Source: Acidimicrobiales bacterium
GTDB taxonomy: Bacteria > Actinomycetota > Acidimicrobiia > Acidimicrobiales > RAAP-2
Assembly: GCA_025362585.1 (NCBI GenBank)
Contig: JANYFR010000021.1
Location: forward strand, 1-64,000
Reading direction: 5' to 3'
DNA length: 64,000 bases
The stretch's first letter is position 1, and every line of letters begins with the position of its first letter. A model generated the notes under the pieces. The model was not told the DNA's origin and did not search any database. It saw only the letters and a program-made list of their open reading frames with translations. Of the stretch, positions 51,521 to 60,919 are shown in pieces. Both the position numbers and the translations under genes were made by a program.

Positions 51521-51883
51521 GTGGAGTCGCAACCTAAGAAACCTCTCAGCGTTTTCGTAGGTCTCTTCGTCGCTGAAGCCATCTGCGCTTCGGCCTTCGT
51601 GATCGAGCTTTCGCGCGCGCTCGCGGGAAACTCGTTGTCGTGGGCCTACGTCTTTGAGTGGCCCGTCCTCGGTGGCTACGCCATTTACATGTCGCGCGAG
51701 TTGTGGCGAGGCGAGCGGCCGGGCTCCGTTTCGCCGGTGGCCCCCGACGATGAAGCACTCATCCAGTTCAACGACTACCTCGCTCAAGTGCACCAGAGGC
51801 ACGGCTCGACGAACGTCGCTCCCGACGTCGCTCGGAGGTCGTCGCCCGATCGCGACGGGTCGCCACGCGAGCGCCGCGAATAG
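51521..51883 (+). CDS. Small membrane protein, paralogue of 44031..44405
   Basis: ELSRALAGNSLSWAYVFEWPVLGGYAIYMSREL; GTG at 51521 or TTG at 51518. Confidence 0.68.
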   Translation: MESQPKKPLSVFVGLFVAEAICASAFVIELSRALAGNSLSWAYVFEWPVLGGYAIYMSRELWRGERPGSVSPVAPDDEALIQFNDYLAQVHQRHGSTNVAPDVARRSSPDRDGSPRERRE

Positions 51884-52196
51884 ACCACTCGGGCGCGCCG
51901 CGACGTTGGTGGAGCAACCGAGCGAGCGAGTCGGCGGGAACTGCAGAATCCGGTGAACGGCCCCGGCACGACGACCCCCCACGCGGGTTCGCGACTGCGC
52001 GACCTGTTGCTCGCATTCCTCGATAGGTCGATCGCGTCGCCGTCGTCGACGGGTCGCGTCGAGTGAGCTCCAGAGTCCGTCAGGCGCCACCACCCCTCTG
52101 GCAATGAAGAGCGTCCGACGCATGGCTGCCGCGGCCAACGGTTCGCCTGTTCATTCGACCTTCAGGCCGCACCGAGAATGACCCCCCGCGCCGGAG

Positions 52197-52598
52197 TTAG
52201 CCGTTCAATTCGTCAACGCAGGCCGCCAGCACGCCGTTGACGAACGAGGGCGAACCGTCGCTCGAGTAGACCTTCGCCAGTTCAATGGCCTCGTCAAGGA
52301 TCACGGCTTTAGGAGGCGCGTCAGTCATCAGCAGCTCGGCGATGGCGAGCGTCATGACGAGGCGATCGACGATCGCCATGCGCTCGAGCTCCCAGTCGAT
52401 TGCGAAGGTCGAGATGAGCTCATTGGCCCGCACCTGGTGCAGTTGGGCCGAATTTAACAGTGCCAGGGTGTACTCGTCAGGTTGCAGTGCCAACTCGTTA
52501 ATGATGGTCGTCACGTCACGACCCTTGATCGTTGCCTCGTAGAAGATCTCGAGAGCCCGTTCGCGCGAGTGGTGTCGCCGGACGCCCAGTTCGCTCAC
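52197..52598 (-). CDS. nusB: Transcription antitermination factor NusB
   Basis: HHSRERALEIFYEATIKG; ILDEAIELAKVYSSDGSPSFVNGVLAA. Confidence 0.93.
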   Translation of the reverse strand: MSELGVRRHHSRERALEIFYEATIKGRDVTTIINELALQPDEYTLALLNSAQLHQVRANELISTFAIDWELERMAIVDRLVMTLAIAELLMTDAPPKAVILDEAIELAKVYSSDGSPSFVNGVLAACVDELNG

Positions 52599-52599
52599 G

Positions 52600-53163
52600 C
52601 TACGCCCGAGTCATGTATTCGCCCGTGCGGGTGTCGACCTTGATGACCTCGCCGGGTCCCACGAAGAGCGGCACCTGCACGACGAGGCCGGTCTCCAGCG
52701 TCGCGGATTTACGCGCGCCCGAGACGCGGTCGCCCTGAATGCCCGGTTCGGTCTCGGCGATCGTCAACTCCACCGAGGCCGGCAGCTCGATGCCAATGAT
52801 CTCGTCGTCGTGAAGGATCAACATGGCCCGCCCCGTCTCGACGAGAAAGTTGGCGGCCTCGCCAAGCTTTTTCGAAGCGACCGGTACCTGGTCATAGGTG
52901 GACTGGTCCATGAAGACGTAGTCGTCGCCGTCGCGGTACAGGTACTGAGTGTCGCGCTTGTCAATGATGGCCTGCTCGAGTCGTTCGTCGGAGCGATACG
53001 TCCGTTCGATCACCGCACCGGTGCGGGCGTTTCGCAACTTGGTGCGAACGAACGCGCCACCCTTGCCCGGCTTGACGTGTTGGAACTCAATCACTGAGAA
53101 GAGACCGTTCTCGACGACGAGGGTGATGCCGTTCTTAATATCGGAAGTAGAGATGGCGGCCAT
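52600..53163 (-). CDS. efp: Elongation factor P
   Basis: FSVIEFQHVKPGKGGAFVRTKLRNARTGAVIERTYRSDE. Confidence 0.97.
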   Translation of the reverse strand: MAAISTSDIKNGITLVVENGLFSVIEFQHVKPGKGGAFVRTKLRNARTGAVIERTYRSDERLEQAIIDKRDTQYLYRDGDDYVFMDQSTYDQVPVASKKLGEAANFLVETGRAMLILHDDEIIGIELPASVELTIAETEPGIQGDRVSGARKSATLETGLVVQVPLFVGPGEVIKVDTRTGEYMTRA

Positions 53164-53230
53164 GAGCCTCGAGACCTTTCGCGCAATCGTGCGTTGCCCA
53201 GTCTAGGCAATCGGCCGAGCGCGAGGCTCG

Positions 53231-53674
53231 CTACGTGTTGGCGTCGAGTCGCACGACTGCCTCGAGGGCCAGGTCGTAACTGACCGCGCCGAAGCCGGCG
53301 ATCGAGCCGTCAACAACTGCGGCGAGCGTGCTGTGGTGGCGAAACGGTTCGCGCGCCGCGGGATTGGAGAGGTGCACCTCGATTTTGGCGCCCGTGAAGG
53401 TGGCGAGGGCGTCGGCGAGCGCCCACGACGAATGCGTCAACGCGCCGGCGTTGATGACAATCGCGGTTGAGCGCCCGCGCGCCGCGTGCACCTGCTCGAT
53501 CAGGTCGCCCTCGAAGTTGGACTGCACGTGACGAACCGTGTAACCCTCGGACGTGGCCAGCGCTCCGAAGCGCGCGACGTGCTCCGCGAGGGTGGTCGAT
53601 CCGTAGATTTCGGGATTGCGCTCACCCAGCAGGTCGAGGTTCGGACCCGACAGCAGCAGAATCTCTTTGCTCAT
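53231..53674 (-). CDS. aroQ: Type II 3-dehydroquinate dehydratase
   Basis: LLSGPNLDLLGERNPEIYGSTTL; VINAGALTHSSWAL; EVHLSNPAAREPFRHHS. Confidence 0.96.
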   Translation of the reverse strand: MSKEILLLSGPNLDLLGERNPEIYGSTTLAEHVARFGALATSEGYTVRHVQSNFEGDLIEQVHAARGRSTAIVINAGALTHSSWALADALATFTGAKIEVHLSNPAAREPFRHHSTLAAVVDGSIAGFGAVSYDLALEAVVRLDANT

Positions 53675-54720
53675 TGCTCTCCTCTGAAACTTTCCAGTAC
53701 GTCAGCGACGACCCGCGGTTCGACGCCGCGCACCACTTCGAAGCCTTCGGCCCCCGCTAGCACGAAGGTCAGGTCGTGGTGGGCCTTCTTGTCGTGGGCC
53801 ATCGCGTCGAGGATTGACGTCGTCGGGCAGCGCGCCGGCAGGGCGCGGCGCAGTCCCAACGCGTCGAGCACCTCGTCGTGTCGCGCGACCTCGGTCGCGT
53901 CGACGCGACCGAGGGCGAGGGCGAGACGGGCCGCGAAGGCCAGACCGACCGCGACCGCCTCGCCGTGACGCAACTCGTCAGCGCTGCGCGCGAGTGCTAC
54001 TTTCTCCAACGCGTGCGCCAGCGTGTGCCCGTAGTTCAATAGCGCCCGTCGGCCACCTTCTCGTTCGTCAGCGGCGACAATGGACGCCTTGAGCGAGACC
54101 GACATGACGATCAAGTCGTGCAGCGACACCGCGGCCAACTCGGCGGCGAAGCCGCCCTCGAGGAGCCAGCACTTGGCGACCTCGCCCAGTCCCCCCAGTC
54201 GCTCACGCTCGGGCAGCGTCGCCAGCGTCTCAAAGTCGCAGAGCACGCCCAGGGGCTGATGGAAGGCGCCCGCGAGGTTCTTGCCGGCGTCGAGGTTTAC
54301 CGCGGTCTTACCCCCGATGGCCGCGTCGACCTGTCCGACCAGTGTGGTCGGGACATTCACGAGGGCAATCCCGCGAAGGTAGACCGCGGCGGCGAACCCC
54401 GCCAGGTCGGTGACGGCTCCGCCCCCCACCCCGACAACGATGTCGTCGCGCGAGAGCTCGAGGTCCGCGAGTTGCTCGAGCAGGGCGCCGAGAGACTCCC
54501 AGGACTTCCCGGCCTCGCCATCGGGCACGGTCACCACGTGCTGAACGAGTCCGCTCTGCAGATCGAACCAGTCCTGTTCACTCAGTCCCTGCGAGGTCAC
54601 TAGGGCGGCGGTGGTCGCGCGGGGCGCACGCTCGTTGATCAGGGCGGCCAAGTCGTGGCGCGCGCCGTTGGCGAGCACCACGTCGTACGAGCGGTCGGCG
54701 AGCCCGACGGTCACCTTCAC
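53671..54720 (-). CDS. aroB: 3-dehydroquinate synthase
   Basis: VGVGGGAVTDLAGFAAAVYLRGI; NYGHTLAHALE. Confidence 0.97.
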   Translation of the reverse strand: MKVTVGLADRSYDVVLANGARHDLAALINERAPRATTAALVTSQGLSEQDWFDLQSGLVQHVVTVPDGEAGKSWESLGALLEQLADLELSRDDIVVGVGGGAVTDLAGFAAAVYLRGIALVNVPTTLVGQVDAAIGGKTAVNLDAGKNLAGAFHQPLGVLCDFETLATLPERERLGGLGEVAKCWLLEGGFAAELAAVSLHDLIVMSVSLKASIVAADEREGGRRALLNYGHTLAHALEKVALARSADELRHGEAVAVGLAFAARLALALGRVDATEVARHDEVLDALGLRRALPARCPTTSILDAMAHDKKAHHDLTFVLAGAEGFEVVRGVEPRVVADVLESFRGEQ

Positions 54721-55217
54721 GGGGCGACCCGCGCGACCTCGTTGACGACGCGACGGACCACGTCGTCCAGGGTCCCGGTGGCGTCAACGCGAAGGCGCGA
54801 CACCTCTCGGTACCACCCCTCGCGTGCGGCGCGAAGTCCCGTGAGTGCCGTGGCCGGCCGCTCGCCCAAGAGCGGACGATCGAGATGGTCCAGTCGCTCG
54901 AGAATGACGTCGTCGTCGCTATCGAGCCACAACGTCACCTCGCCGGCGAGTAACTCTCTGGCCTCGCGGGTGCACACGACGCCGCCACCCGTCGCCACCA
55001 CGGCGTCGCGAGCGACCGCGAGGACCAGCACTTCGAGCTCGCGTGTGCGAAACGTCGACTCCCCCTCACGGCGCAGGTACGACGCCGCGGGTTCCCCCAC
55101 GTTCGACTCGATGAGCTCGTCGGTGTCGAGCGACTCACAGCCCCAGCGCGCACCGACGGCGCGAGCGACGCTCGATTTTCCAACGCCCGGCAGGCCAACC
55201 AGGACGAGACGGGCCAC
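54717..55217 (-). CDS. aroK: Shikimate kinase
   Basis: LVGLPGVGKSSVARAVGARWG; DTDELIE; ATGGGVV. Confidence 0.95.
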   Translation of the reverse strand: MARLVLVGLPGVGKSSVARAVGARWGCESLDTDELIESNVGEPAASYLRREGESTFRTRELEVLVLAVARDAVVATGGGVVCTREARELLAGEVTLWLDSDDDVILERLDHLDRPLLGERPATALTGLRAAREGWYREVSRLRVDATGTLDDVVRRVVNEVARVAP

Positions 55218-55219
55218 GA

Positions 55220-56410
55220 CTAGCGAGGTCGAGCGGCCGAGGCCGTCGAGCCCAGGTTCGCCACGTAGGTGTCGTGGTTGCGGGCAAACTCTTCCACCGA
55301 GTCGCCGCCAAACTTGCGCAGGGCCTCATTAGCGAGGACGAGAGCCATCATGGCCTCGGCGACGACACCGAGTGCCGGGACCGCGGTGACGTCGGTGCGC
55401 TCCTTGAACGAAACCGTCGATTCACCCGTCGCCACGTCGACGGTTTCGAGTACGGGTCGGTTGAGGGTCGCGAGAGGCTTCATGGCCACCTTCGCGATGA
55501 CGGGTGCGCCCGACGTCATGCCACCCTCGAGACCGCCCGCGTGGTCACTCCGCCGCAGGAAACCACCACCTCGTGCGAAGGACCCGTCGACGGCGATGGC
55601 GTCGTGGGCGACACTGCCGCGTTGTGCCGCTTGCGCCATACCGTCGCCAATCTCGACGGCCTTCACCGCCTGAATGCTCATGAGGGCCCCCGCGAGGAGA
55701 CCGTCGAGTTTGCGGTCCCACTGCACGTGGCTGCCGAGACCGACCGGGACGCCGTAGGCGATGACCTCAACGATCCCGCCGAGGGAGTCGCCCTCTTTCG
55801 CGGCGGCCTTAATCTCGGCCACCATCGCGGCGGCGCTATCCGCGTCGAAACAACGGACTTCACTCGCGTCCACGACGACGAGATCGTCGGGCAGCGGACG
55901 CCGATCGTGGGGCGCGACGGCCCCGCCGATGCGCACCACGTGGCTCACGATGGCGACACCCACGCTCGCCAACAGCGCCTTCGCGAACGATCCCGCGGCG
56001 ACCCGTGCCGCCGTCTCGCGGGCACTCGCGCGCTCGAGGACGTCGCGGGCGTCGTCGAAGGCGTACTTCTGCATCCCGGCGAGGTCGGCGTGGCCCGGAC
56101 GGGGCTTGGTCAGTTTCGTCGCGGGCGTGCCGGGCGCCGCCGACATCTCCAACTCCCATTTGGGCCACTCGGAGTTGAGAATCTCGATCGCCACCGGCGA
56201 GCCAATCGTTCGGCCGTGTCGCACGCCACCGATCAGGCGAAGCTCATCGCGTTCGAAACGCATCCGGGGCCCTCGTCCGTAGCCCAGTCGTCGCCGCGCC
56301 AGTTCGTCAGCGATCTGTGCAACGTCGATGGCCAGTCCCGCGGGCAGCCCTTCGATGATGACACTGAGCGACGGACCGTGGCTCTCGCCGGCGGTGAGGA
56401 AGCGCAACAT
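55220..56410 (-). CDS. aroC: Chorismate synthase
   Basis: LRFLTAGESHGPSLSVIIEGLPAGL; RRSDHAGGLEGGMTSG. Confidence 0.98.
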   Translation of the reverse strand: MLRFLTAGESHGPSLSVIIEGLPAGLAIDVAQIADELARRRLGYGRGPRMRFERDELRLIGGVRHGRTIGSPVAIEILNSEWPKWELEMSAAPGTPATKLTKPRPGHADLAGMQKYAFDDARDVLERASARETAARVAAGSFAKALLASVGVAIVSHVVRIGGAVAPHDRRPLPDDLVVVDASEVRCFDADSAAAMVAEIKAAAKEGDSLGGIVEVIAYGVPVGLGSHVQWDRKLDGLLAGALMSIQAVKAVEIGDGMAQAAQRGSVAHDAIAVDGSFARGGGFLRRSDHAGGLEGGMTSGAPVIAKVAMKPLATLNRPVLETVDVATGESTVSFKERTDVTAVPALGVVAEAMMALVLANEALRKFGGDSVEEFARNHDTYVANLGSTASAARPR

Positions 56411-56443
56411 TTTACGATTCTAGAGCGGGCGCCCTGGAAACCC

Positions 56444-57094
56444 CTACTGCTTGGCGTAGAAGGGATTCTCCCCCGACGCGTGGTCGGTGACGTCGACGAC
56501 ACTCTCGAGGCTCGGGATTGCTTCGCGCAACGACGTTTCGATACCTTGCGAGAGCGTCATACGACTCATTGCGCAGCCCTGGCAACCACCCGACAGCTTG
56601 ACGTACGCAATGCGCTGCTCTTCGTCGAGAGCGACCAGGTCGGCGCGCCCCCCGTGGGACGCAATGGATGGATTGATGCTCGACTCCAAGACCTCGACGG
56701 CCATCGTCGCGAGCGGCCCGTCGATACCGAGGGCGAGGATGTTGGCGGGGACACCGGGGTTGACCTCTTCGGGCGTCGGAACGTTCGGGTTGACGAGCAC
56801 CAGACCGCCACCGCCCTCGCTCGCGAACTCGAGGCGACTACCGCGTAGGCGTTCGATGCTCTGCTCGGGCACCACGATCGTCACGCCGCCGTCGTTACCG
56901 ATCGCCGCGCCCTCGGGCGCGTCGGCGCGGTCCGAGAAGTAGAGGTCGTAGGAGTAGCCCGCGCCCCGCGTGCCGGTCACCTCGACGAAGAGGGCCAGTC
57001 CGGCGCTCTGCTCCTCATTGTGCAGTGCGTCAGTGACGACGTTTCGAGCTTCGTCGGTCAGTGAGAGGATTTCGAAGGTCTCGACGGTGGTCAT
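56444..57094 (-). CDS. NfuA-like Fe-S scaffold (A-type domain plus NifU C-terminal domain)
   Basis: NifU signature YVKLSGGCQGCAMSRMTLSQGIE. Confidence 0.88.
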   Translation of the reverse strand: MTTVETFEILSLTDEARNVVTDALHNEEQSAGLALFVEVTGTRGAGYSYDLYFSDRADAPEGAAIGNDGGVTIVVPEQSIERLRGSRLEFASEGGGGLVLVNPNVPTPEEVNPGVPANILALGIDGPLATMAVEVLESSINPSIASHGGRADLVALDEEQRIAYVKLSGGCQGCAMSRMTLSQGIETSLREAIPSLESVVDVTDHASGENPFYAKQ

Positions 57095-57146
57095 GTACCG
57101 AGTCTAGAGGTGGGGGGACCTGCTCGAGTCGAAGTAAGTTTTCGTT

Positions 57147-57887
57147 GTGAGTTCAATCCCCAACGACGCCCACGAATGGGTCAGCTTCGAGGACAACGAG
57201 CGCCAGCGCACCTGGATGTTCGACGTCACGTTCCTCGAGAGTAACTGGACGTGCATCTTCGGTGCCGGCTGCCAGGGCGTCTTGACGGGTCCGACGCCCG
57301 AACTGGTCCAGGGCTGTTGCAGCTACGGCGCCCACTTCACCGACGAGAAGGACCGGCGGCGCGTCGAAAGGGCGGCCAAGCGCCTCACCGCTGACCAGTG
57401 GCAGTTCAAGGCGAAGGGGCGCGACGCGACGACGCGGGTGAAGAAGAGCGGTGAGATTGTCACCAAACTCGTCCAGGGGGCCTGCATCTTTCTCAACCGC
57501 CCGGACTTTCATCGCGGTCCGGGCTGCGCGCTGCACGTCATGGCGATTGACGGCGACGAAAGCTACATCCCGTTGAAGCCCGAGGTCTGTTGGCAGCTGC
57601 CGCTGCGCCGCGACGACGAGGTCCAGGACTCGGGCCACGTGATCACCCGCATCGCTCAGTGGGACCGGGGCCACTGGGGCGGCGGCGGCGAAGAGTTCCA
57701 CTGGTGGTGCACCGAGGACGCGTCGGCCTTCGTGGGCAAGAGTCGGGTCGTTGATTCCATGGCCGAAGAGCTCATCGCGATGGTCGGTCGCCACGTCTAC
57801 GAACAGTTGCTCGCCTACCTGGATCGACGGGCGCGCCAGCCCAGGGGCACTCTGCTGCCGCACCCGGTCCTGCGCAAGCGCGTCTAG
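57147..57887 (+). CDS. Conserved Cys-rich protein (DUF3109/YkgJ-like)
   Basis: C-containing motifs CIFGAGCQG, GCCSYGAHF, GACIFLNRPDFHRGPGCALH. Confidence 0.6.
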   Translation: MSSIPNDAHEWVSFEDNERQRTWMFDVTFLESNWTCIFGAGCQGVLTGPTPELVQGCCSYGAHFTDEKDRRRVERAAKRLTADQWQFKAKGRDATTRVKKSGEIVTKLVQGACIFLNRPDFHRGPGCALHVMAIDGDESYIPLKPEVCWQLPLRRDDEVQDSGHVITRIAQWDRGHWGGGGEEFHWWCTEDASAFVGKSRVVDSMAEELIAMVGRHVYEQLLAYLDRRARQPRGTLLPHPVLRKRV

Positions 57888-58096
57888 CCCTCAGCGGCGA
57901 GCGGGTCCTCTTCGTTGAACGAGGCGCGCGGCAACGATCCGAGAATCTCGTCGTAACGGTCCTCTTCGGCCAGACACCACTGGGCGTGAACGTCCTCTGG
58001 CGCGGCGCCGCACTCCACGCAGGTGGTGGCCCGTGGTCCAGTAGAACGCTTGAGTTCGCGAGCTTCCACAAATCTGCGGTGGCGGCCTTTTTTCAC
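57884..58096 (-). CDS. Small zinc-ribbon-like hypothetical protein
   Basis: MKKGRHRRFVEARELKRSTGPRATTCVECGAAPEDVHAQWCLAEEDRYDEI. Confidence 0.55.
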   Translation of the reverse strand: MKKGRHRRFVEARELKRSTGPRATTCVECGAAPEDVHAQWCLAEEDRYDEILGSLPRASFNEEDPLAAEG

Positions 58097-58210
58097 GTCA
58101 ACTCCTCACTGGTCACGGGCCAAAGCTGGCGGCGACCGCAACCCAGCGGAACCGAGTTGAGTATCCATGATACCAACTCGACCCTTCGAGTGAGCCTCTA
58201 GCATCTGGAC

Positions 58211-58435
58211 GTGAGCCAAGCCTTTGATCCCAACGAGATGGTCCTACGGTTTCGAGAGCGCGCCGAAGCGGTGAAGCGACGGGGCTTCCCGCCCGTGGAG
58301 GGTCCCGAGCGCCAGTTGTTCATCGAATCGGCCAAATTGGATTTTCAGGACTACGCAATGTTGGGTGACGCCACGGCCACCCTCGTCGACGGCATCTTGC
58401 GTCTCGAGGTCGATCTGCGCCCTCCCCCGACCTAG
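58211..58435 (+). CDS. Small conserved hypothetical protein
   Basis: MSQAFDPNEMVLRFRERAEAVKRRGFPPVEGPERQLFIESAKLDFQDYAMLGDATATLVDGILRLEVDL; compact acidic/basic composition not seen in shadow ORFs. Confidence 0.6.
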   Translation: MSQAFDPNEMVLRFRERAEAVKRRGFPPVEGPERQLFIESAKLDFQDYAMLGDATATLVDGILRLEVDLRPPPT

Positions 58436-58866
58436 GGCAACGACGCGACCGCGACGCGCGCGGACGCCTCACTCAGTGACGCGGCACCCCGCACCAGGAG
58501 CCCGAGAGCCCCGGCCCGGTCGACGGAGCGGCGCGCGGCCCCGTAACAGGTGCTGGCCCCGTGGGCGAAGTCGGCCGTCGCCCGGTTGAGCAAATTCGTT
58601 GCCTGCATGTCGGGCGTCGGCAGCGACTGCTCCATATGTCCGGCGTCACTGAAGAGCACTGCACAGACCGTGTGGAGCTCGAGGCCCGACGTCGCGGGCG
58701 ACCGCAGGGCGCGAGCGGAGTGTCGAACGTCAGTGAGCAGGGTCTTCGAGTTCACGGTGTAGTTGCTCTGGGTGACCCACGACGCCATGGCCCTTCCGGC
58801 GCTGATCGAACCGCAGGCGCTCAACACGAGGCCCGCCACGACGAGGCCGACCACCCGTCGGATCAC
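58432..58866 (-). CDS. Putative lipoprotein, coupled to tyrS
   Basis: MIRRVVGLVVAGLVLSACGSISAGRAM lipobox; 4-nt overlap with the tyrS stop. Confidence 0.65.
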   Translation of the reverse strand: MIRRVVGLVVAGLVLSACGSISAGRAMASWVTQSNYTVNSKTLLTDVRHSARALRSPATSGLELHTVCAVLFSDAGHMEQSLPTPDMQATNLLNRATADFAHGASTCYGAARRSVDRAGALGLLVRGAASLSEASARVAVASLP

Positions 58867-60146
58867 GCAACGACCACGAGGTGCAACTGGCGCCGTCCGC
58901 GCCGTACCAGCAGGTAGCGCCCATGCAGTGCGGCCGAGCCGTCGACCCTCGTCGTGGCGTCAACCCGGACGTTGTTCACGTAGACGCCACCCTGCTCGAG
59001 GAATCGTCGGGCTTCGGCCCTGGACGATGCCAATCCGCAGCGAACCAACAGCGTCGCGGCCTCGACACCGACGTCGAGTTCACTCTTCGACCACGTGGAG
59101 GACGGGGCGTCGGCGACGACGTCGAGCAGTGTCGCCTCGTCGAGGTCGTGAATCGACTCAGCGAACAGCGCCTCGCCGGCCCGTTCGGCCTGGCGGGCGG
59201 CGTCGCCGCCGTGCACCAGTTCAACGACCGCGTTGGCGATGGCGCGTTGGGCCTGGCGCTTCTGGGGGGCGGTCCGCGTGGCCCCGTCGAGTTCGAGGAT
59301 TGTCGCGTGGTCGAGGAAGGTGAAGAATCGCAACAGCGCCGGCGTCGTCGCGTCCTCGGCGTTCAAGAGGAACTGGTGCAGCGCGAAGGGCGACGTCAAT
59401 GTGGCGTCGAGCCATACTCGCTCATTGCCACCCTCGGATTTGCCGAACTTCTGTCCGTCCGCGCGCAACAGCAGTGGCGAGGTGATCCCGTCGACGACGT
59501 GACCGGTCATCTTCCTCACGAGGTCCGTGCCGATGGTGATATTGCCCCACTGATCCGAGCCACCCAACTGCAGCGTGCAACCGTGATCGAGATTCAGCCG
59601 CACGAAGTCGTAGGCCTGGAGCAACGAGTAGGCGAACTCCGTGAACGACAGGCCGACGTCGTCACGATCAAGTCGCGTCTTTACCGACTCCTTCGCCATC
59701 ATCTGATTGACCGTGACGTGCTTGCCAACGTCACGCAGGAACTCGGTGAGCGGGACGGTCGTCAGCCAGTCGGCGTTGTTCAACAACAGCGCTTGGGTCG
59801 AGCCCGCCCCGGGTGAAAAGTCGAGGAATCGCCCGAGTTGGGCGCGGATGCCCTCAACGTTTGCGCGCAGCTGCTCGAGGCTCAACAGGGGACGCTCCAC
59901 GTCCTTGAAGCTCGGGTCGCCGATCAGGCCGGTGCCCCCTCCCGCGAGGGCAATCGGCCGATTGCCGGCCAACTGCAAACGGCGCAGCAGGTTGATCTGC
60001 AAGAGACTCCCGAGGTGGAGTGACGAGGCGGTCGGGTCAAAACCAATGTAGGCGGTCACCCCGCCAGCGCTCAGGCGGTCCAGCACCGCGTCGTCGGTCG
60101 CCTGCTGGACCAGGCCACGGAACCGCCAGTCGTCGCGAAGATTCAT
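58863..60146 (-). CDS. tyrS: Tyrosyl-tRNA synthetase
   Basis: YIGFDPTASSLHLGSLLQI; KFGKSEGGN; S4 domain at the C-terminus. Confidence 0.97.
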   Translation of the reverse strand: MNLRDDWRFRGLVQQATDDAVLDRLSAGGVTAYIGFDPTASSLHLGSLLQINLLRRLQLAGNRPIALAGGGTGLIGDPSFKDVERPLLSLEQLRANVEGIRAQLGRFLDFSPGAGSTQALLLNNADWLTTVPLTEFLRDVGKHVTVNQMMAKESVKTRLDRDDVGLSFTEFAYSLLQAYDFVRLNLDHGCTLQLGGSDQWGNITIGTDLVRKMTGHVVDGITSPLLLRADGQKFGKSEGGNERVWLDATLTSPFALHQFLLNAEDATTPALLRFFTFLDHATILELDGATRTAPQKRQAQRAIANAVVELVHGGDAARQAERAGEALFAESIHDLDEATLLDVVADAPSSTWSKSELDVGVEAATLLVRCGLASSRAEARRFLEQGGVYVNNVRVDATTRVDGSAALHGRYLLVRRGRRQLHLVVVA

Positions 60147-60172
60147 CTACGCAGTCTACGAGGCGCCTTGCT

Positions 60173-60919
60173 CTAGAGGACTGCTCGCGAACTCGGTACG
60201 TGGGTCTGCAACCACAGGACGAACGAGCTCCACGCGCCGGTGACCTCGCAGATTCCGATCACGATGAGCAACACTCCCCCGACGCGTCCGATTACCCGCT
60301 GGTGGCGCCGCAGCCAGCCCGAGGCGCTCGTCATCCACTCGGTGGCGAGGGCGGCGACGACGAAGGGGATACCCAATCCGAGACAGTAGAAAAACGCCAG
60401 AATCGAGCCGCGCACCGCGGTCGCTCCCGACGAGGACGCGGCGAGTCCGAGGATCGCGGCGAGGGTCGGCCCAATACACGGCGTCCAGCCAATGGCGAAG
60501 AAGAAACCGAGCACCGCCGCACCCAGCACCGACACGCGAGGCAGATGGTGCACGCGTCGCTCGCGCTGGAGCCACGACGAGGGCCACCACCCGGCGAAGA
60601 AGAGACCGAGCAGAATCGTGATGGCCCCGAATAGAATCTCGAGCGATCGTTGGTGCGTCCTCAGTGCACTGCCGAAGCCCCCAAAGAGCGCCCCGAAGCT
60701 CACGAAGACCACCGCGAAACCGAGCACGAACGCCAGCGAGCCGAGCACCGCACGTCCGCGACCGCCTCGACCCTCGGCACTCCCCGTCGCGCCACTCAAA
60801 AAGGCCAGGTAACCGGGCAGGAGTGGTAGCACGCACGGCGAAACGAACGAGACCAGACCAGCCGCCACCGCCAACGGCAGCGCGGCGACGAGCGGGAGCG
60901 ACGAGACCGAGCCAATCAT
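60173..60919 (-). CDS. ccdA: CcdA-family cytochrome c biogenesis protein
   Basis: AVAAGLVSFVSPCVLPLLPGYLAFLSG; FFFAIGWTPCIGPTLAAILGLA. Confidence 0.9.
   Translation of the reverse strand: MIGSVSSLPLVAALPLAVAAGLVSFVSPCVLPLLPGYLAFLSGATGSAEGRGGRGRAVLGSLAFVLGFAVVFVSFGALFGGFGSALRTHQRSLEILFGAITILLGLFFAGWWPSSWLQRERRVHHLPRVSVLGAAVLGFFFAIGWTPCIGPTLAAILGLAASSSGATAVRGSILAFFYCLGLGIPFVVAALATEWMTSASGWLRRHQRVIGRVGGVLLIVIGICEVTGAWSSFVLWLQTHVPSSRAVL

Noticed and set aside
51884-52196. Possible extra gene between the small membrane protein and nusB
   Set aside because: ORFs here are Arg-rich frames without RBS or recognisable sequence; treated as intergenic.
55274-56848. 524-aa plus-strand ORF antisense to aroC and the NifU-like gene
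   Set aside because: aroC on the minus strand is clear; the antisense frame has shadow-ORF composition.
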